A model generated the notes under the pieces. The model was not told the DNA's origin. It was given only the letters and a program-made list of their open reading frames with translations, and did no database searches. 19,897 nt of DNA from Bacteroidota bacterium. Lineage in GTDB: Bacteria > Bacteroidota > Bacteroidia > Bacteroidales > Bacteroidaceae. The translations under genes and the position numbers were made by a program. Each line of letters opens with the position of its first letter. Within the stretch, counting starts at the first letter, position 1. The stretch covers positions 1 through 19,897 of the forward strand of contig JAEXAJ010000140.1 in the NCBI GenBank assembly GCA_023458215.1. The letters run 5' to 3'. This document shows positions 1-6,261 of this stretch, one piece after another.

Positions 1-145
1 TGTTCTTGGCAGTTACTAATTCGCCGGTCATCTCTTCGTTGGTTACATACTGGGTAGGGTTGACTGCACTTGCTGAGAAGTTCATTACACTTGCCATTAC
101 TACTGCTAACATTACAACTGCTTTGGAAATTAAGTTCGTTTTCAT
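1..145 (-). CDS. DUF3836 family secreted protein, N-terminal fragment (cut by window edge)
   Basis: The start codon is the CAT at 143-145 read on the minus strand, and 48 codons are present before the window ends. The encoded N-terminus begins MKTNLISKAVVMLAVVMASV and continues through an Ala-Ser-Ala stretch, which is a typical signal peptide with a cleavage site near residue 27. It is therefore a secreted or periplasmic protein. The fragment differs by one residue (Val for Ile at residue 28) from the complete DUF3836 protein at 19460-19882, and that identity is the basis of the family call. DUF3836 proteins are small Bacteroides secreted proteins of unknown function. The rest of the gene lies before base 1, so length and intactness cannot be judged. 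Confidence 0.8.
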   Translation of the reverse strand, partial: MKTNLISKAVVMLAVVMASVMNFSASAVNPTQYVTNEEMTGELVTAKN

Positions 146-272
146 AATCGTTATTTTTTTATTGTTATTACTTCGGTTTTTGAGGAGGTGTTTTTGAGAA
201 CCGCCTTCGCTTATATATAGTCAATTCGCGTGCCAAAGTCATAATAAGCTGATTATCAACAACAATTAAAAA

Positions 273-318
273 CAAAGCTATGTCCGCTTTCGGACAAGTG
301 TCCGCACAGAAACGGACA
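273..318 (-). promoter_or_regulatory. Promoter of the DUF3836 gene with four TGTCCG half-sites
   Basis: Read on the minus strand, CAAAGCTA at 273-280 is TAGCTTTG, a perfect Bacteroides -7 box. Directly upstream are four copies of one hexamer in alternating orientation: TGTCCG 281-286, CGGACA 291-296, TGTCCG 299-304 and CGGACA 313-318. They form two inverted repeats with 4- and 8-bp spacers. They overlie the -33 region, which has no recognisable TTTG box, so an activator or repressor site is likely. The inferred leader is about 120 nt. It holds a duplicated CTCAAAAAC segment and nothing coding. Confidence 0.55.
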
Positions 319-387
319 AAACAATGTTTCCGAGCATAAATCATTGAAATAAACCCTAATCTTATCCTACTTATTCGATTGATTTCA

Positions 388-395
388 TACTTTTG
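388..395 (+). promoter_or_regulatory. -7 promoter box of tag
   Basis: TACTTTTG fits the Bacteroides TAnnTTTG consensus and lies 25 bp before the tag start codon, giving a predicted leader of about 20 nt. No convincing -33 TTTG is seen at the usual 19-21 bp spacing. The rest of 319-420 shows no gene. Confidence 0.45.
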
Positions 396-420
396 CATAA
401 CACGATAAATCAACATTAAT

Positions 421-1008
421 ATGAACAGATGTAAATGGTGTTGCGATGGCGGTATAGCCCAAAAGTATCATGATGAAGAGTGGGGGATTCCACTTCATGA
501 TGATAAACGGCATTTTGAATATCTTCTCATGGAGGTAATGCAGTGTGGCTTAAATTGGATGATGATGTTAAAGAAGCGTCACATCTTCAGGAATTGTTTC
601 AGTAATTTTGAAGTAAAAGCGGTTGCAGGGCTAGGAGAGGAGCAAATAGAACAAATATTACAAACGGATGGCATGATAAAATCACGAAGGAAAATAGATG
701 CCATTATTAATAATGCCAAATGCTTTCTGGCTGTTACAGAAGAATTTGGTAGTTTCGATAAATATATATGGTCTTTTTCTGACTATCATACTCTTGTGTA
801 CAAAAAGCATCATAAAGGGCAAACCGTAGCCAGCAACGAATTATCAGACCGACTAAGTAAAGACTTAAAGAAAAGAGGCTTCAAGTTTTTAGGCTCTATA
901 ACCGTTTATTCTCATTTACAAGCTTGTGGAATTATAAATGACCATGAGCCGGAGTGTTGGATGTATGAAGAAATTTACAGTAAAGAAGACGTAAAATATA
1001 TTGAATAA
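421..1008 (+). CDS. tag: DNA-3-methyladenine glycosylase I
   Basis: Tag removes 3-methyladenine from alkylated DNA as the first step of base-excision repair in the cytoplasm. The 195-residue length matches the family. The four zinc ligands known from the E. coli enzyme are all present at the same positions: Cys4, His17, His175 and Cys179. The base-pocket residues Tyr16, Glu38 and Trp46 are also conserved, within YHDEEWGIP and the segment GLNW. The stretch LKKRGFKFLGS and the end motif ACGIINDHEPEC are diagnostic. The Ser usual before the pocket Trp is Asn here, a minor change. The gene stands alone on the plus strand and is convergent with the response regulator, with only about 24 bp between the stops and no clear terminator. 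Confidence 0.95.
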   Translation: MNRCKWCCDGGIAQKYHDEEWGIPLHDDKRHFEYLLMEVMQCGLNWMMMLKKRHIFRNCFSNFEVKAVAGLGEEQIEQILQTDGMIKSRRKIDAIINNAKCFLAVTEEFGSFDKYIWSFSDYHTLVYKKHHKGQTVASNELSDRLSKDLKKRGFKFLGSITVYSHLQACGIINDHEPECWMYEEIYSKEDVKYIE

Positions 1009-1032
1009 TAACCCTAAAGTATAGCATCCTTC

Positions 1033-1731
1033 TTACTCTTCCACCAACATCAATCCCACACCTTTTACAGTTTTGATACAAATCGTATCATCTTCTGAAA
1101 GCAATTTGCGTAGCTTTGTTACAAATACATCCAAGCTGCGGGAAGCAAAATAATCGTCTTCCGTATTCCAAAACTTCTCCAAAATGGCCTCGCGGCGGAT
1201 AACATCTCCCCGTTTTTCACAAAGCATCTGCAACAGACCGGTTTCACGGACAGTCAATGTTTTCTTTACTCCGGAAGTGTGCTTCAATGTAGCATGCGTG
1301 GCATCCAGCATAAACTCTTTACCTATCTTGTAACATTGGCTTTCATCTTTAGCTTTTTCGCCTTTAGAAAGTTTCAGTAAGGCTTGGACATGAGCATCCA
1401 GTTCTTCCGGTATAAATGGTTTCTTAATATAGTTATTAGCACCGATCTCATAACCCTTTACAACATCCTTTGGAGAAATTAATGCAGAAGAGAATAGGAT
1501 AGGGGTTTCACCGTCCGTTTCACGAATACGCTTCACCATTTCATAACCATTCATAACAGGCATTTCGATATCGGAAACTATGACATCAGGACGATGTTCT
1601 TTCCACTGTGAGAAACCTTCTTCACCATTGCTAGCAGTAATTACTTCATAACCACCTATCATATCTTCCAAACCACCCTGAATAATGTATCTCAAGCTGG
1701 CATCATCTTCTACTAACAATAATTTTATCAT
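1033..1731 (-). CDS. OmpR/PhoB-family response regulator
   Basis: A two-component DNA-binding regulator of 232 residues. The receiver domain (about 1-120) has the acidic pair in LLVEDD (Asp9, Asp10), the phospho-acceptor Asp54 in VSDIEMP, Ser82 at the Thr/Ser switch position and Lys104 in IKKPF. The winged-helix effector domain (about 135-230) carries LTVRETGLLQMLCEKRG and RSLDVFVTKLRKLL, the typical recognition region of this family in Bacteroides. No histidine kinase is adjacent. The nearest kinases are at 9540 and 17104 and are also without a partner, so a working relationship is possible but unproven. A minus-strand -7 box lies 38 bp upstream. It is not similar enough in its receiver to what I recall of RprY to use that name. 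Confidence 0.93.
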   Translation of the reverse strand: MIKLLLVEDDASLRYIIQGGLEDMIGGYEVITASNGEEGFSQWKEHRPDVIVSDIEMPVMNGYEMVKRIRETDGETPILFSSALISPKDVVKGYEIGANNYIKKPFIPEELDAHVQALLKLSKGEKAKDESQCYKIGKEFMLDATHATLKHTSGVKKTLTVRETGLLQMLCEKRGDVIRREAILEKFWNTEDDYFASRSLDVFVTKLRKLLSEDDTICIKTVKGVGLMLVEE

Positions 1732-1769
1732 ATACCTTATATTTCTTTATTTACTTCTTCTACAGACCA

Positions 1770-1777
1770 CAAAAGTA
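1770..1777 (-). promoter_or_regulatory. -7 promoter box of the response regulator
   Basis: CAAAAGTA on the plus strand reads TACTTTTG on the minus strand, matching TAnnTTTG. It gives a start about 32 nt before the ATG, so the regulator can be transcribed apart from the DUF5131 gene upstream. No clear -33 box. Confidence 0.4.
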
Positions 1778-1819
1778 GCAAAATCTTTGATAATCATTAT
1801 TCTATTAGTTTTTTTGCTA

Positions 1820-2560
1820 TTAATTATCTACGTTTATTCCGGCTTTGCGTGCTTGTGAATGCTGAAATTGACGTTTAATAGTATATAGTTTCCCTTCTTT
1901 AATGAATTTAGATCCTGTCTGTTTAAACCAAAACGATACATGATTTTCTATACTTATCCTACGGAGTTCCATTACCCAATCAAAATCACAAGGACGTGCA
2001 TCGTAGCCTGATTCTCCCCCGACAACAATCTGTTCAATCCACTCGCCAACAGTATAAGAAGTCAAATCTATTTTCTCCAACAACGGCTCGCAAATAAGAA
2101 TTTTATGTTTGATAGGAACTTCTCTATAAATAGGTAGACGATAATCGGCACACGACTGATTCTCGATCGTACAACAGATAGTTACATGATCATATCCGTC
2201 TCCCCAATTGGCAGGCAGACAATTTGCAACACGATCTATACGTTTCGTTATCATCATAAAATGAAGATCATTGCGTTGGTATATCATTTCCCATGCTTCT
2301 GTTCTCCACTTATCTGCATCTTCAACAAAGAAATCAGATGTAAAACAGGTATAAACCAGCGTTCCGGAAGGTATTTTATACTCCCCATTCCGCTTTTTAC
2401 GTAGAGGAAGATCAAAGTTTTTTGTTTGTGATACCACCGAACTATCTACGTCTCTTTTAGCATCACCACGATAAACATAGCAATGCAAACATCCCGCGCT
2501 TAGTTTATGGCAGCCATGCCACAAATTCCACATCATAGATTTCTTAGCAATACCGTTCAT
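1820..2560 (-). CDS. DUF5131 (phage Gp37/Gp68-like) family protein
   Basis: A 246-residue protein of the DUF5131 family, which is found in phages and bacteria and has no settled function. The N-terminal motif WNLWHGCHKLSAGCLHCYV places three cysteines as C-x6-C-x2-C (Cys17, Cys24, Cys27), the arrangement usual in this family and suggestive of an iron-sulfur cluster and a radical-SAM-like barrel. Further family marks are TIENQ (131-135), VVGGESG followed by ARP (179-190), and FWFKQTG near the C-terminus. No signal peptide or membrane segment is seen. It lies 88 bp upstream of the response regulator in the same direction and 132 bp downstream of the RNA methyltransferase. No clear promoter box was found in front of it. 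No phage genes surround it. The family call is firm; the biochemical role is unknown. Confidence 0.85.
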   Translation of the reverse strand: MNGIAKKSMMWNLWHGCHKLSAGCLHCYVYRGDAKRDVDSSVVSQTKNFDLPLRKKRNGEYKIPSGTLVYTCFTSDFFVEDADKWRTEAWEMIYQRNDLHFMMITKRIDRVANCLPANWGDGYDHVTICCTIENQSCADYRLPIYREVPIKHKILICEPLLEKIDLTSYTVGEWIEQIVVGGESGYDARPCDFDWVMELRRISIENHVSFWFKQTGSKFIKEGKLYTIKRQFQHSQARKAGINVDN

Positions 2561-2692
2561 TTTAACAATAACTTCTTAGTTCATATTATGTTGATAACCT
2601 TGTTATAAATAGAAAGGCACGCATATATAATACACTGAATTACAAAAAGATATACTTGTTAATAACTAAAATAAATACCGGTTAATACGTTA

Positions 2693-3226
2693 TTATCTTA
2701 ATTTCTTGAACAAATCCCAAATAACAATACCTGCCGTAACAGATACATTCAGAGAGTGCTTCGTGCCATATTGAGGTATTTCGATACAACCGTGCGAATG
2801 GTCAATAACTTCTTGTTGAACACCTTTAACTTCGTTTCCCATCACTACTGCATACTTCTTAGTTTTGTCTAAAGTCAACTCATCCAGCATGATACTACCT
2901 TCTGCCTGCTCTATCGAATAAACTGTATAACCTTCCGATTTAAGGTTATCAACAGCTTCAACAGCGTTATTAACATACTTCCAATCGACAGTAAATTCAG
3001 CTCCAAGTGCCGTCTTATGCATTTCAGGGTGTGGTGGAGTAGCCGTAATGCCACAGAGATAGATACATTCTATGCGAAAAGCATCTGAAGTACGAAATAC
3101 CGAACCAATGTTATGAAGGCTGCGGATGTTATCTAATACTACAATCAACGGAAGCTTTTCAGCCTCTTTAAACTCTTCTGTACTAATACGATTCAGTTCG
3201 GTAATCTTCAGTTTACGATGTTCCAT
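2693..3226 (-). CDS. SpoU/TrmH-family (SPOUT) RNA 2'-O-methyltransferase
   Basis: This 177-residue protein has all three SPOUT motifs that build the trefoil-knot SAM site. Motif 1 is LDNIRSLHNIGSVFRTSDA with Asn39 and Arg45. Motif 2 is VVMGNEVKGV (Gly130, Asn131, Glu132). Motif 3 runs from IEIPQYGTKHSLNVSVTAGI at 148-167, with Asn160 in the knot. Such enzymes methylate ribose in tRNA or rRNA. The protein lacks the N-terminal RNA-binding extension of RlmB-type members and resembles the short TrmH/TrmL-like group. The exact RNA target cannot be read from the sequence, so no symbol is given. The gene is divergent from nadA and has its own promoter. Confidence 0.92.
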   Translation of the reverse strand: MEHRKLKITELNRISTEEFKEAEKLPLIVVLDNIRSLHNIGSVFRTSDAFRIECIYLCGITATPPHPEMHKTALGAEFTVDWKYVNNAVEAVDNLKSEGYTVYSIEQAEGSIMLDELTLDKTKKYAVVMGNEVKGVQQEVIDHSHGCIEIPQYGTKHSLNVSVTAGIVIWDLFKKLR

Positions 3227-3262
3227 AAATTGCTTCTTTCTAAGTATTCGATATTTCGGTTA

Positions 3263-3302
3263 CAAAGATACTTCTTTCCGTTTATATCCCGGTTAATAAC
3301 CG
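3263..3302 (-). promoter_or_regulatory. Promoter of the RNA methyltransferase gene with a palindrome over -33
   Basis: CAAAGATA at 3263-3270 reads TATCTTTG on the minus strand, a perfect -7 box, giving a leader of about 30 nt. At 3290-3302, where a -33 element would sit, is CGGTTAATAACCG, a 6+6 palindrome around one central base. Confidence 0.5.
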
Positions 3303-3477
3303 TTGAAAACGTGTCAATACCTATGGGAAAGATTTTTAGAAATACTTCTTGCATTATTCATATCAATGCATATTACGACACTGTAACGAACATTACAAAT
3401 AAGTTAAGAGAAACTTTCAAGAGCTATATAAACATATTTTTCAGCACCATATCACTGAATAATCATTCTAAAGTTAT

Positions 3478-3508
3478 TAACTTTGCAGCATATTAACAAG
3501 GTGTTAAT
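3478..3508 (+). promoter_or_regulatory. Possible promoter plus operator-like palindrome upstream of nadA
   Basis: TAACTTTG at 3478-3485 fits the -7 consensus on the plus strand. Six bases downstream, over the expected start site, lies ATTAACA-agg-TGTTAAT (3492-3508), a perfect 7-bp inverted repeat. This has the form of a repressor operator. If used, the nadA leader would be about 220 nt. The rest of the spacer from 3303 to 3477 holds nothing I recognise. Confidence 0.35.
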
Positions 3509-3569
3509 GATTGTGGACTGATCTAAGATAAAAACTTTATTATCAGTAAATATGCGTTTATTGCTTACG

Positions 3570-3599
3570 TTGATAACCAATGGATAAAATTTAGCCTTG
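3570..3599 (+). promoter_or_regulatory. Candidate proximal promoter of nadA
   Basis: TTG at 3570-3572 and TAGCCTTG at 3592-3599 (one mismatch to TAnnTTTG) are separated by 19 bp, the usual Bacteroides spacing. The leader would be about 107 nt. No riboswitch-like structure was recognised in 3600-3712. Confidence 0.35.
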
Positions 3600-3712
3600 T
3601 ACTAATAACTTCATAAGCAAGAAAAATCGTATTTAATTGTTCACACAATTAACAGCCTATCATCACTATCAAAGGATTTTTAAAGAAAGAAGAGAAATAA
3701 AAACTTATAATT

Positions 3713-4651
3713 ATGGATAATCTAATAGAAGCTATCAAGCAACTGAAGAAGGAAAAGAATGCAATCATTCTGGGACACTACTACCAAAAAGGCGAGATAC
3801 AAGACATTGCCGATTACGTAGGTGATAGTTTGGCTTTGGCACAATGGGCTGCTAAGACGGAAGCGGATATTATTGTAATGTGCGGTGTTCACTTCATGGG
3901 CGAAACGGCGAAAGTACTTTGTCCGGACAAGAAAGTATTGGTGCCTGATATGGAAGCGGGTTGTTCACTGGCGGACAGTTGTCCGGCAGATAAGTTTGGT
4001 CAGTTTGTCAAAGAGCATCCGGGTTACACTGTGATATCTTACGTCAATACTACGGCAGCTGTTAAAGCGGTGACTGATGTAGTGGTAACCTCCACCAATG
4101 CGAAACAGATTGTAGAAAGCTTCCCCAAAGATGAGAAAATAATCTTCGGGCCCGATAGAAACCTGGGGAATTATATCAACTCTGTTACGGGAAGGGATAT
4201 GTTATTATGGGACGGTGCTTGCCATGTACACGAGAAATTCTCGGTTGAAAAGATTGTTGAATTAAAAGCTCAATACCCTGATGCCATTGTGTTGGCTCAT
4301 CCCGAATGTAAAGGTGCGGTTTTGAAACTTGCCGATGTAGTTGGGTCTACGGCTGCTTTATTGAAGTATGCGGTTGCACATCCTGAAAAGAGTTATATTG
4401 TGGCTACCGAATCGGGTATTCTCCATGAGATGCAAAAGAAATGCCCGCAGACGACGTTTATTCCCGCTCCTCCCAACGATAGTACCTGTGCATGCAATGA
4501 GTGTAGCTTCATGCGGTTAAATACGCTGGAAAAGCTTTATAATTGCTTAAAGAACGAATCACCTGAGATAACGGTTGATCCTGAAATAGCAGCTAAAGCA
4601 GTGAAGCCGATACAAAGAATGCTGGAAATATCGGCAAAGCTGGGATTATAA
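3713..4651 (+). CDS. nadA: Quinolinate synthase A
   Basis: NadA condenses iminoaspartate with dihydroxyacetone phosphate to quinolinate, the committed step of de novo NAD synthesis, using a 4Fe-4S cluster. The 312-residue length is that of the short NadA type. Three cluster cysteines are visible where the family has them: Cys84 in MEAGCSLADSC, Cys170 in WDGACHVHE, and Cys264 in the segment NECSFMRLNT. Other family marks are ILGHYYQ near the N-terminus, GPDRNLGNY (146-154), and HPEC at 196-199. Nothing appears truncated. nadB and nadC are not in the window. It is convergent with rdgB across a long inverted repeat that begins within its stop codon. Confidence 0.97.
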   Translation: MDNLIEAIKQLKKEKNAIILGHYYQKGEIQDIADYVGDSLALAQWAAKTEADIIVMCGVHFMGETAKVLCPDKKVLVPDMEAGCSLADSCPADKFGQFVKEHPGYTVISYVNTTAAVKAVTDVVVTSTNAKQIVESFPKDEKIIFGPDRNLGNYINSVTGRDMLLWDGACHVHEKFSVEKIVELKAQYPDAIVLAHPECKGAVLKLADVVGSTAALLKYAVAHPEKSYIVATESGILHEMQKKCPQTTFIPAPPNDSTCACNECSFMRLNTLEKLYNCLKNESPEITVDPEIAAKAVKPIQRMLEISAKLGL

Positions 4652-4734
4652 ATGAAGAATTGAGAATGAAGAATTGGCTGCGCTGTGTTATGCTGCATAG
4701 TAATTCTTCATTCTTCATTCTCAATTCTTCATTT
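4650..4734. terminator. Long inverted repeat between nadA and rdgB, likely bidirectional terminator
   Basis: The left arm at 4650-4675 (built on GAAGAATTGAGAATGAAG) pairs with the right arm at 4702-4734, which carries the exact reverse complement plus one extra ATTCTTC-type unit. The arms are about 26 bp and the loop about 26 nt. They overlap the nadA stop (4649-4651) and the rdgB stop (4729-4731). The stem is A/T-rich and there is no long T tract, so it is not a textbook intrinsic terminator. It resembles short repeats scattered between Bacteroides genes. Confidence 0.55.
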
Positions 4735-5307
4735 AACTAGGAATTTACACAGTTTCTCAGTTGCCAGTGCCCGGTGACTGATTTTATTCTTTAATTCAGT
4801 TCCCATTTCTGCAAAAGTCTGTGTGTATCCTTCGGGAATGAAAATGGGGTCATATCCAAAACCTGTAGTCCCTCTTCTATTCTTGGTGATTTCTCCTTTG
4901 ATGATACCTTCGAACAGATGTTCTTTCCCATCGATAATCAAGGCGAAAACAGTACGGAATTGTGCTTTTCGGTTTTCAATGCCTTCCATATCTTGAAGTA
5001 ATTTCTTCATGTTTGCTTCTGAGTTATGAGCATCTCCGGCATAACGTGCCGAGTACACTCCGGGTGCACCATCTAATGCTTCCACTTCCAGTCCGGTATC
5101 GTCGGCAAAACAATCCAGTTGGTAATTTTCAAAAATGTATTGGGCTTTTAGTAAAGCATTCCCTTCGAGAGTATCTGCGGTTTCGGGGATATCAACATCA
5201 CAGTTAATATCATTCATGCTCAGAAGTTCTACCTTATTTTTTAAGATAGCAGTAACTTCCTCCAACTTATGAGCGTTGTTGGTGGCAAATACGAATTTCT
5301 TTCTCAT
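4729..5307 (-). CDS. rdgB: Non-canonical purine NTP pyrophosphatase (RdgB/HAM1)
   Basis: This cytoplasmic enzyme hydrolyses ITP, dITP and XTP to the monophosphates and keeps deaminated purines out of DNA and RNA. The 192-residue length is normal. Conserved elements are [11 protein letters not shown] at the N-terminus (phosphate binding, Lys14), ADDTGLEV with catalytic Asp69/Asp70, [19 protein letters not shown] (149-156) for base recognition, and SHRA (177-180). It is the last gene of the leuS operon, 47 bp after the yitT-like gene, and its stop codon lies inside the inverted repeat shared with nadA. Confidence 0.96.
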   Translation of the reverse strand: MRKKFVFATNNAHKLEEVTAILKNKVELLSMNDINCDVDIPETADTLEGNALLKAQYIFENYQLDCFADDTGLEVEALDGAPGVYSARYAGDAHNSEANMKKLLQDMEGIENRKAQFRTVFALIIDGKEHLFEGIIKGEITKNRRGTTGFGYDPIFIPEGYTQTFAEMGTELKNKISHRALATEKLCKFLVK

Positions 5308-5321
5308 AGAATACTGTTCTT

Positions 5322-5354
5322 TTTACTTGTAGCAAGTAAACCGATTACTTGTTA
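5322..5354 (-). repeat. Short alternating inverted repeat between yitT-like gene and rdgB
   Basis: TTTACTTG-tag-CAAGTAAA (5322-5340) is a perfect 8-bp inverted repeat with a 3-nt loop. It is followed by a third copy in TTACTTGTTAC, so the central CAAGTAA arm can pair with either side. It sits wholly in the intercistronic gap of the operon. Confidence 0.5.
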
Positions 5355-6257
5355 CTATTTTATTTTCAATCGGTCGAATCCTTCTCCATACACACCAATT
5401 ACGGAGCTTTGCGAAATGAAAGCATTTGGATCAATGTCTTTCACTAATCGGAATATTTCAATGGACTGGCGCTTGTATGCCAGTACAACCAGTACTTTTA
5501 CATTACGTTTACTATACCAACCAATACCATCGAGCACTGTTACACCACGATGAGTCTCCCTGGTGATGCGGTCGGCAATCTTTTCATAGTCTTTCGAAAA
5601 GATAAAGAATTGTACGGATTGGCGTGCACTGTTCACAATGTAATCCAGTACGAAACCTATAATGAACAGAGTTACAAAACCAAAAATCACTCGTCTCCAA
5701 TCATTGAAAACGAAGTAACAAGAACTGATGATTACTACATCACAGGCCATAATCATACGTCCCAACGTCACATCTTTGTACTTGTGGATGATAGCGGCAA
5801 TGATATCCGTACCTCCGGTACTTCCGTTACAGTTGAACACAACACCTAAGCCTAAACCACATAAAACCGCTCCTATCAGGCAAGCCATAAAATCTTGTCC
5901 GGGTCCCAGGATTTGTGGAGGAATTCCGTCAGGTCCGTTTACGAGTACCTGAAAGAACCACAAAAAGAAAGTCAGTCCGAAGATGGCAAACGTAGTCTTA
6001 ATACTGAATTTAGGTCCTAGTATCTTGATAGCAAATGTCATCAAGACAGCATTGATGATGAAGTATGACCATTGGATGGGAAAACCAGTGGCATAATAAA
6101 TAATAGCACCGATACCTGTAGTACCTCCGGTGGTGATTTGGTATGGGATGAGGAATGCTGCCCATCCCAGTGCATAGCTGATGAGTCCGAAAGTGATGAA
6201 GATATAGTCCTTAAACTCTCTCATCACTTCCGCTTTGGTTGGTTTTGTAATTTGCAT
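5355..6257 (-). CDS. YitT family integral membrane protein (DUF2179 C-terminal domain)
   Basis: A 300-residue inner-membrane protein with about five or six hydrophobic segments between residues 15 and 210, including 20-38, 62-80, 88-106, 124-142, 170-184 and 190-207. Two glycine-rich segments, TTGGTTGIGAI (42-52) and GSTGGTDIIAA (145-155), are internal-repeat marks of the YitT family. The soluble C-terminal part (about 218-295) with GVTVLDGIGWYSKRNVKVL and DPNAFISQSSVIGVYGEGF matches DUF2179. The transported or sensed substrate of the family is not known. It starts 4 bp after the leuS stop, so it is almost certainly co-transcribed with leuS. Confidence 0.93.
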   Translation of the reverse strand: MQITKPTKAEVMREFKDYIFITFGLISYALGWAAFLIPYQITTGGTTGIGAIIYYATGFPIQWSYFIINAVLMTFAIKILGPKFSIKTTFAIFGLTFFLWFFQVLVNGPDGIPPQILGPGQDFMACLIGAVLCGLGLGVVFNCNGSTGGTDIIAAIIHKYKDVTLGRMIMACDVVIISSCYFVFNDWRRVIFGFVTLFIIGFVLDYIVNSARQSVQFFIFSKDYEKIADRITRETHRGVTVLDGIGWYSKRNVKVLVVLAYKRQSIEIFRLVKDIDPNAFISQSSVIGVYGEGFDRLKIK

Positions 6258-6261
6258 ATAT

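Noticed and set aside
281..318. CRISPR-like repeat
   Set aside because: Units are only 6 bp, alternate in orientation, and no regular spacers or cas genes are present; it fits a regulatory site.
168..416. 82-codon minus-strand frame between the DUF3836 fragment and tag
   Set aside because: It covers the DUF3836 promoter boxes and has a Cys/Arg-rich composition with no family resemblance.
1820..2560. DUF5131 gene as sign of a prophage
   Set aside because: The family occurs in phages, but the neighbours are ordinary chromosomal genes and no structural, integrase or lysis genes are present.
3218..3496. 92-codon open frame in the spacer upstream of nadA
   Set aside because: It overlaps the promoter and start of the divergent RNA methyltransferase gene and its product resembles no protein; A/T-rich spacers give such frames by chance.
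3600..3712. Possible NAD riboswitch in the nadA leader
   Set aside because: No conserved stem arrangement of the known nadA-associated motifs could be recognised, and those are known from other phyla.
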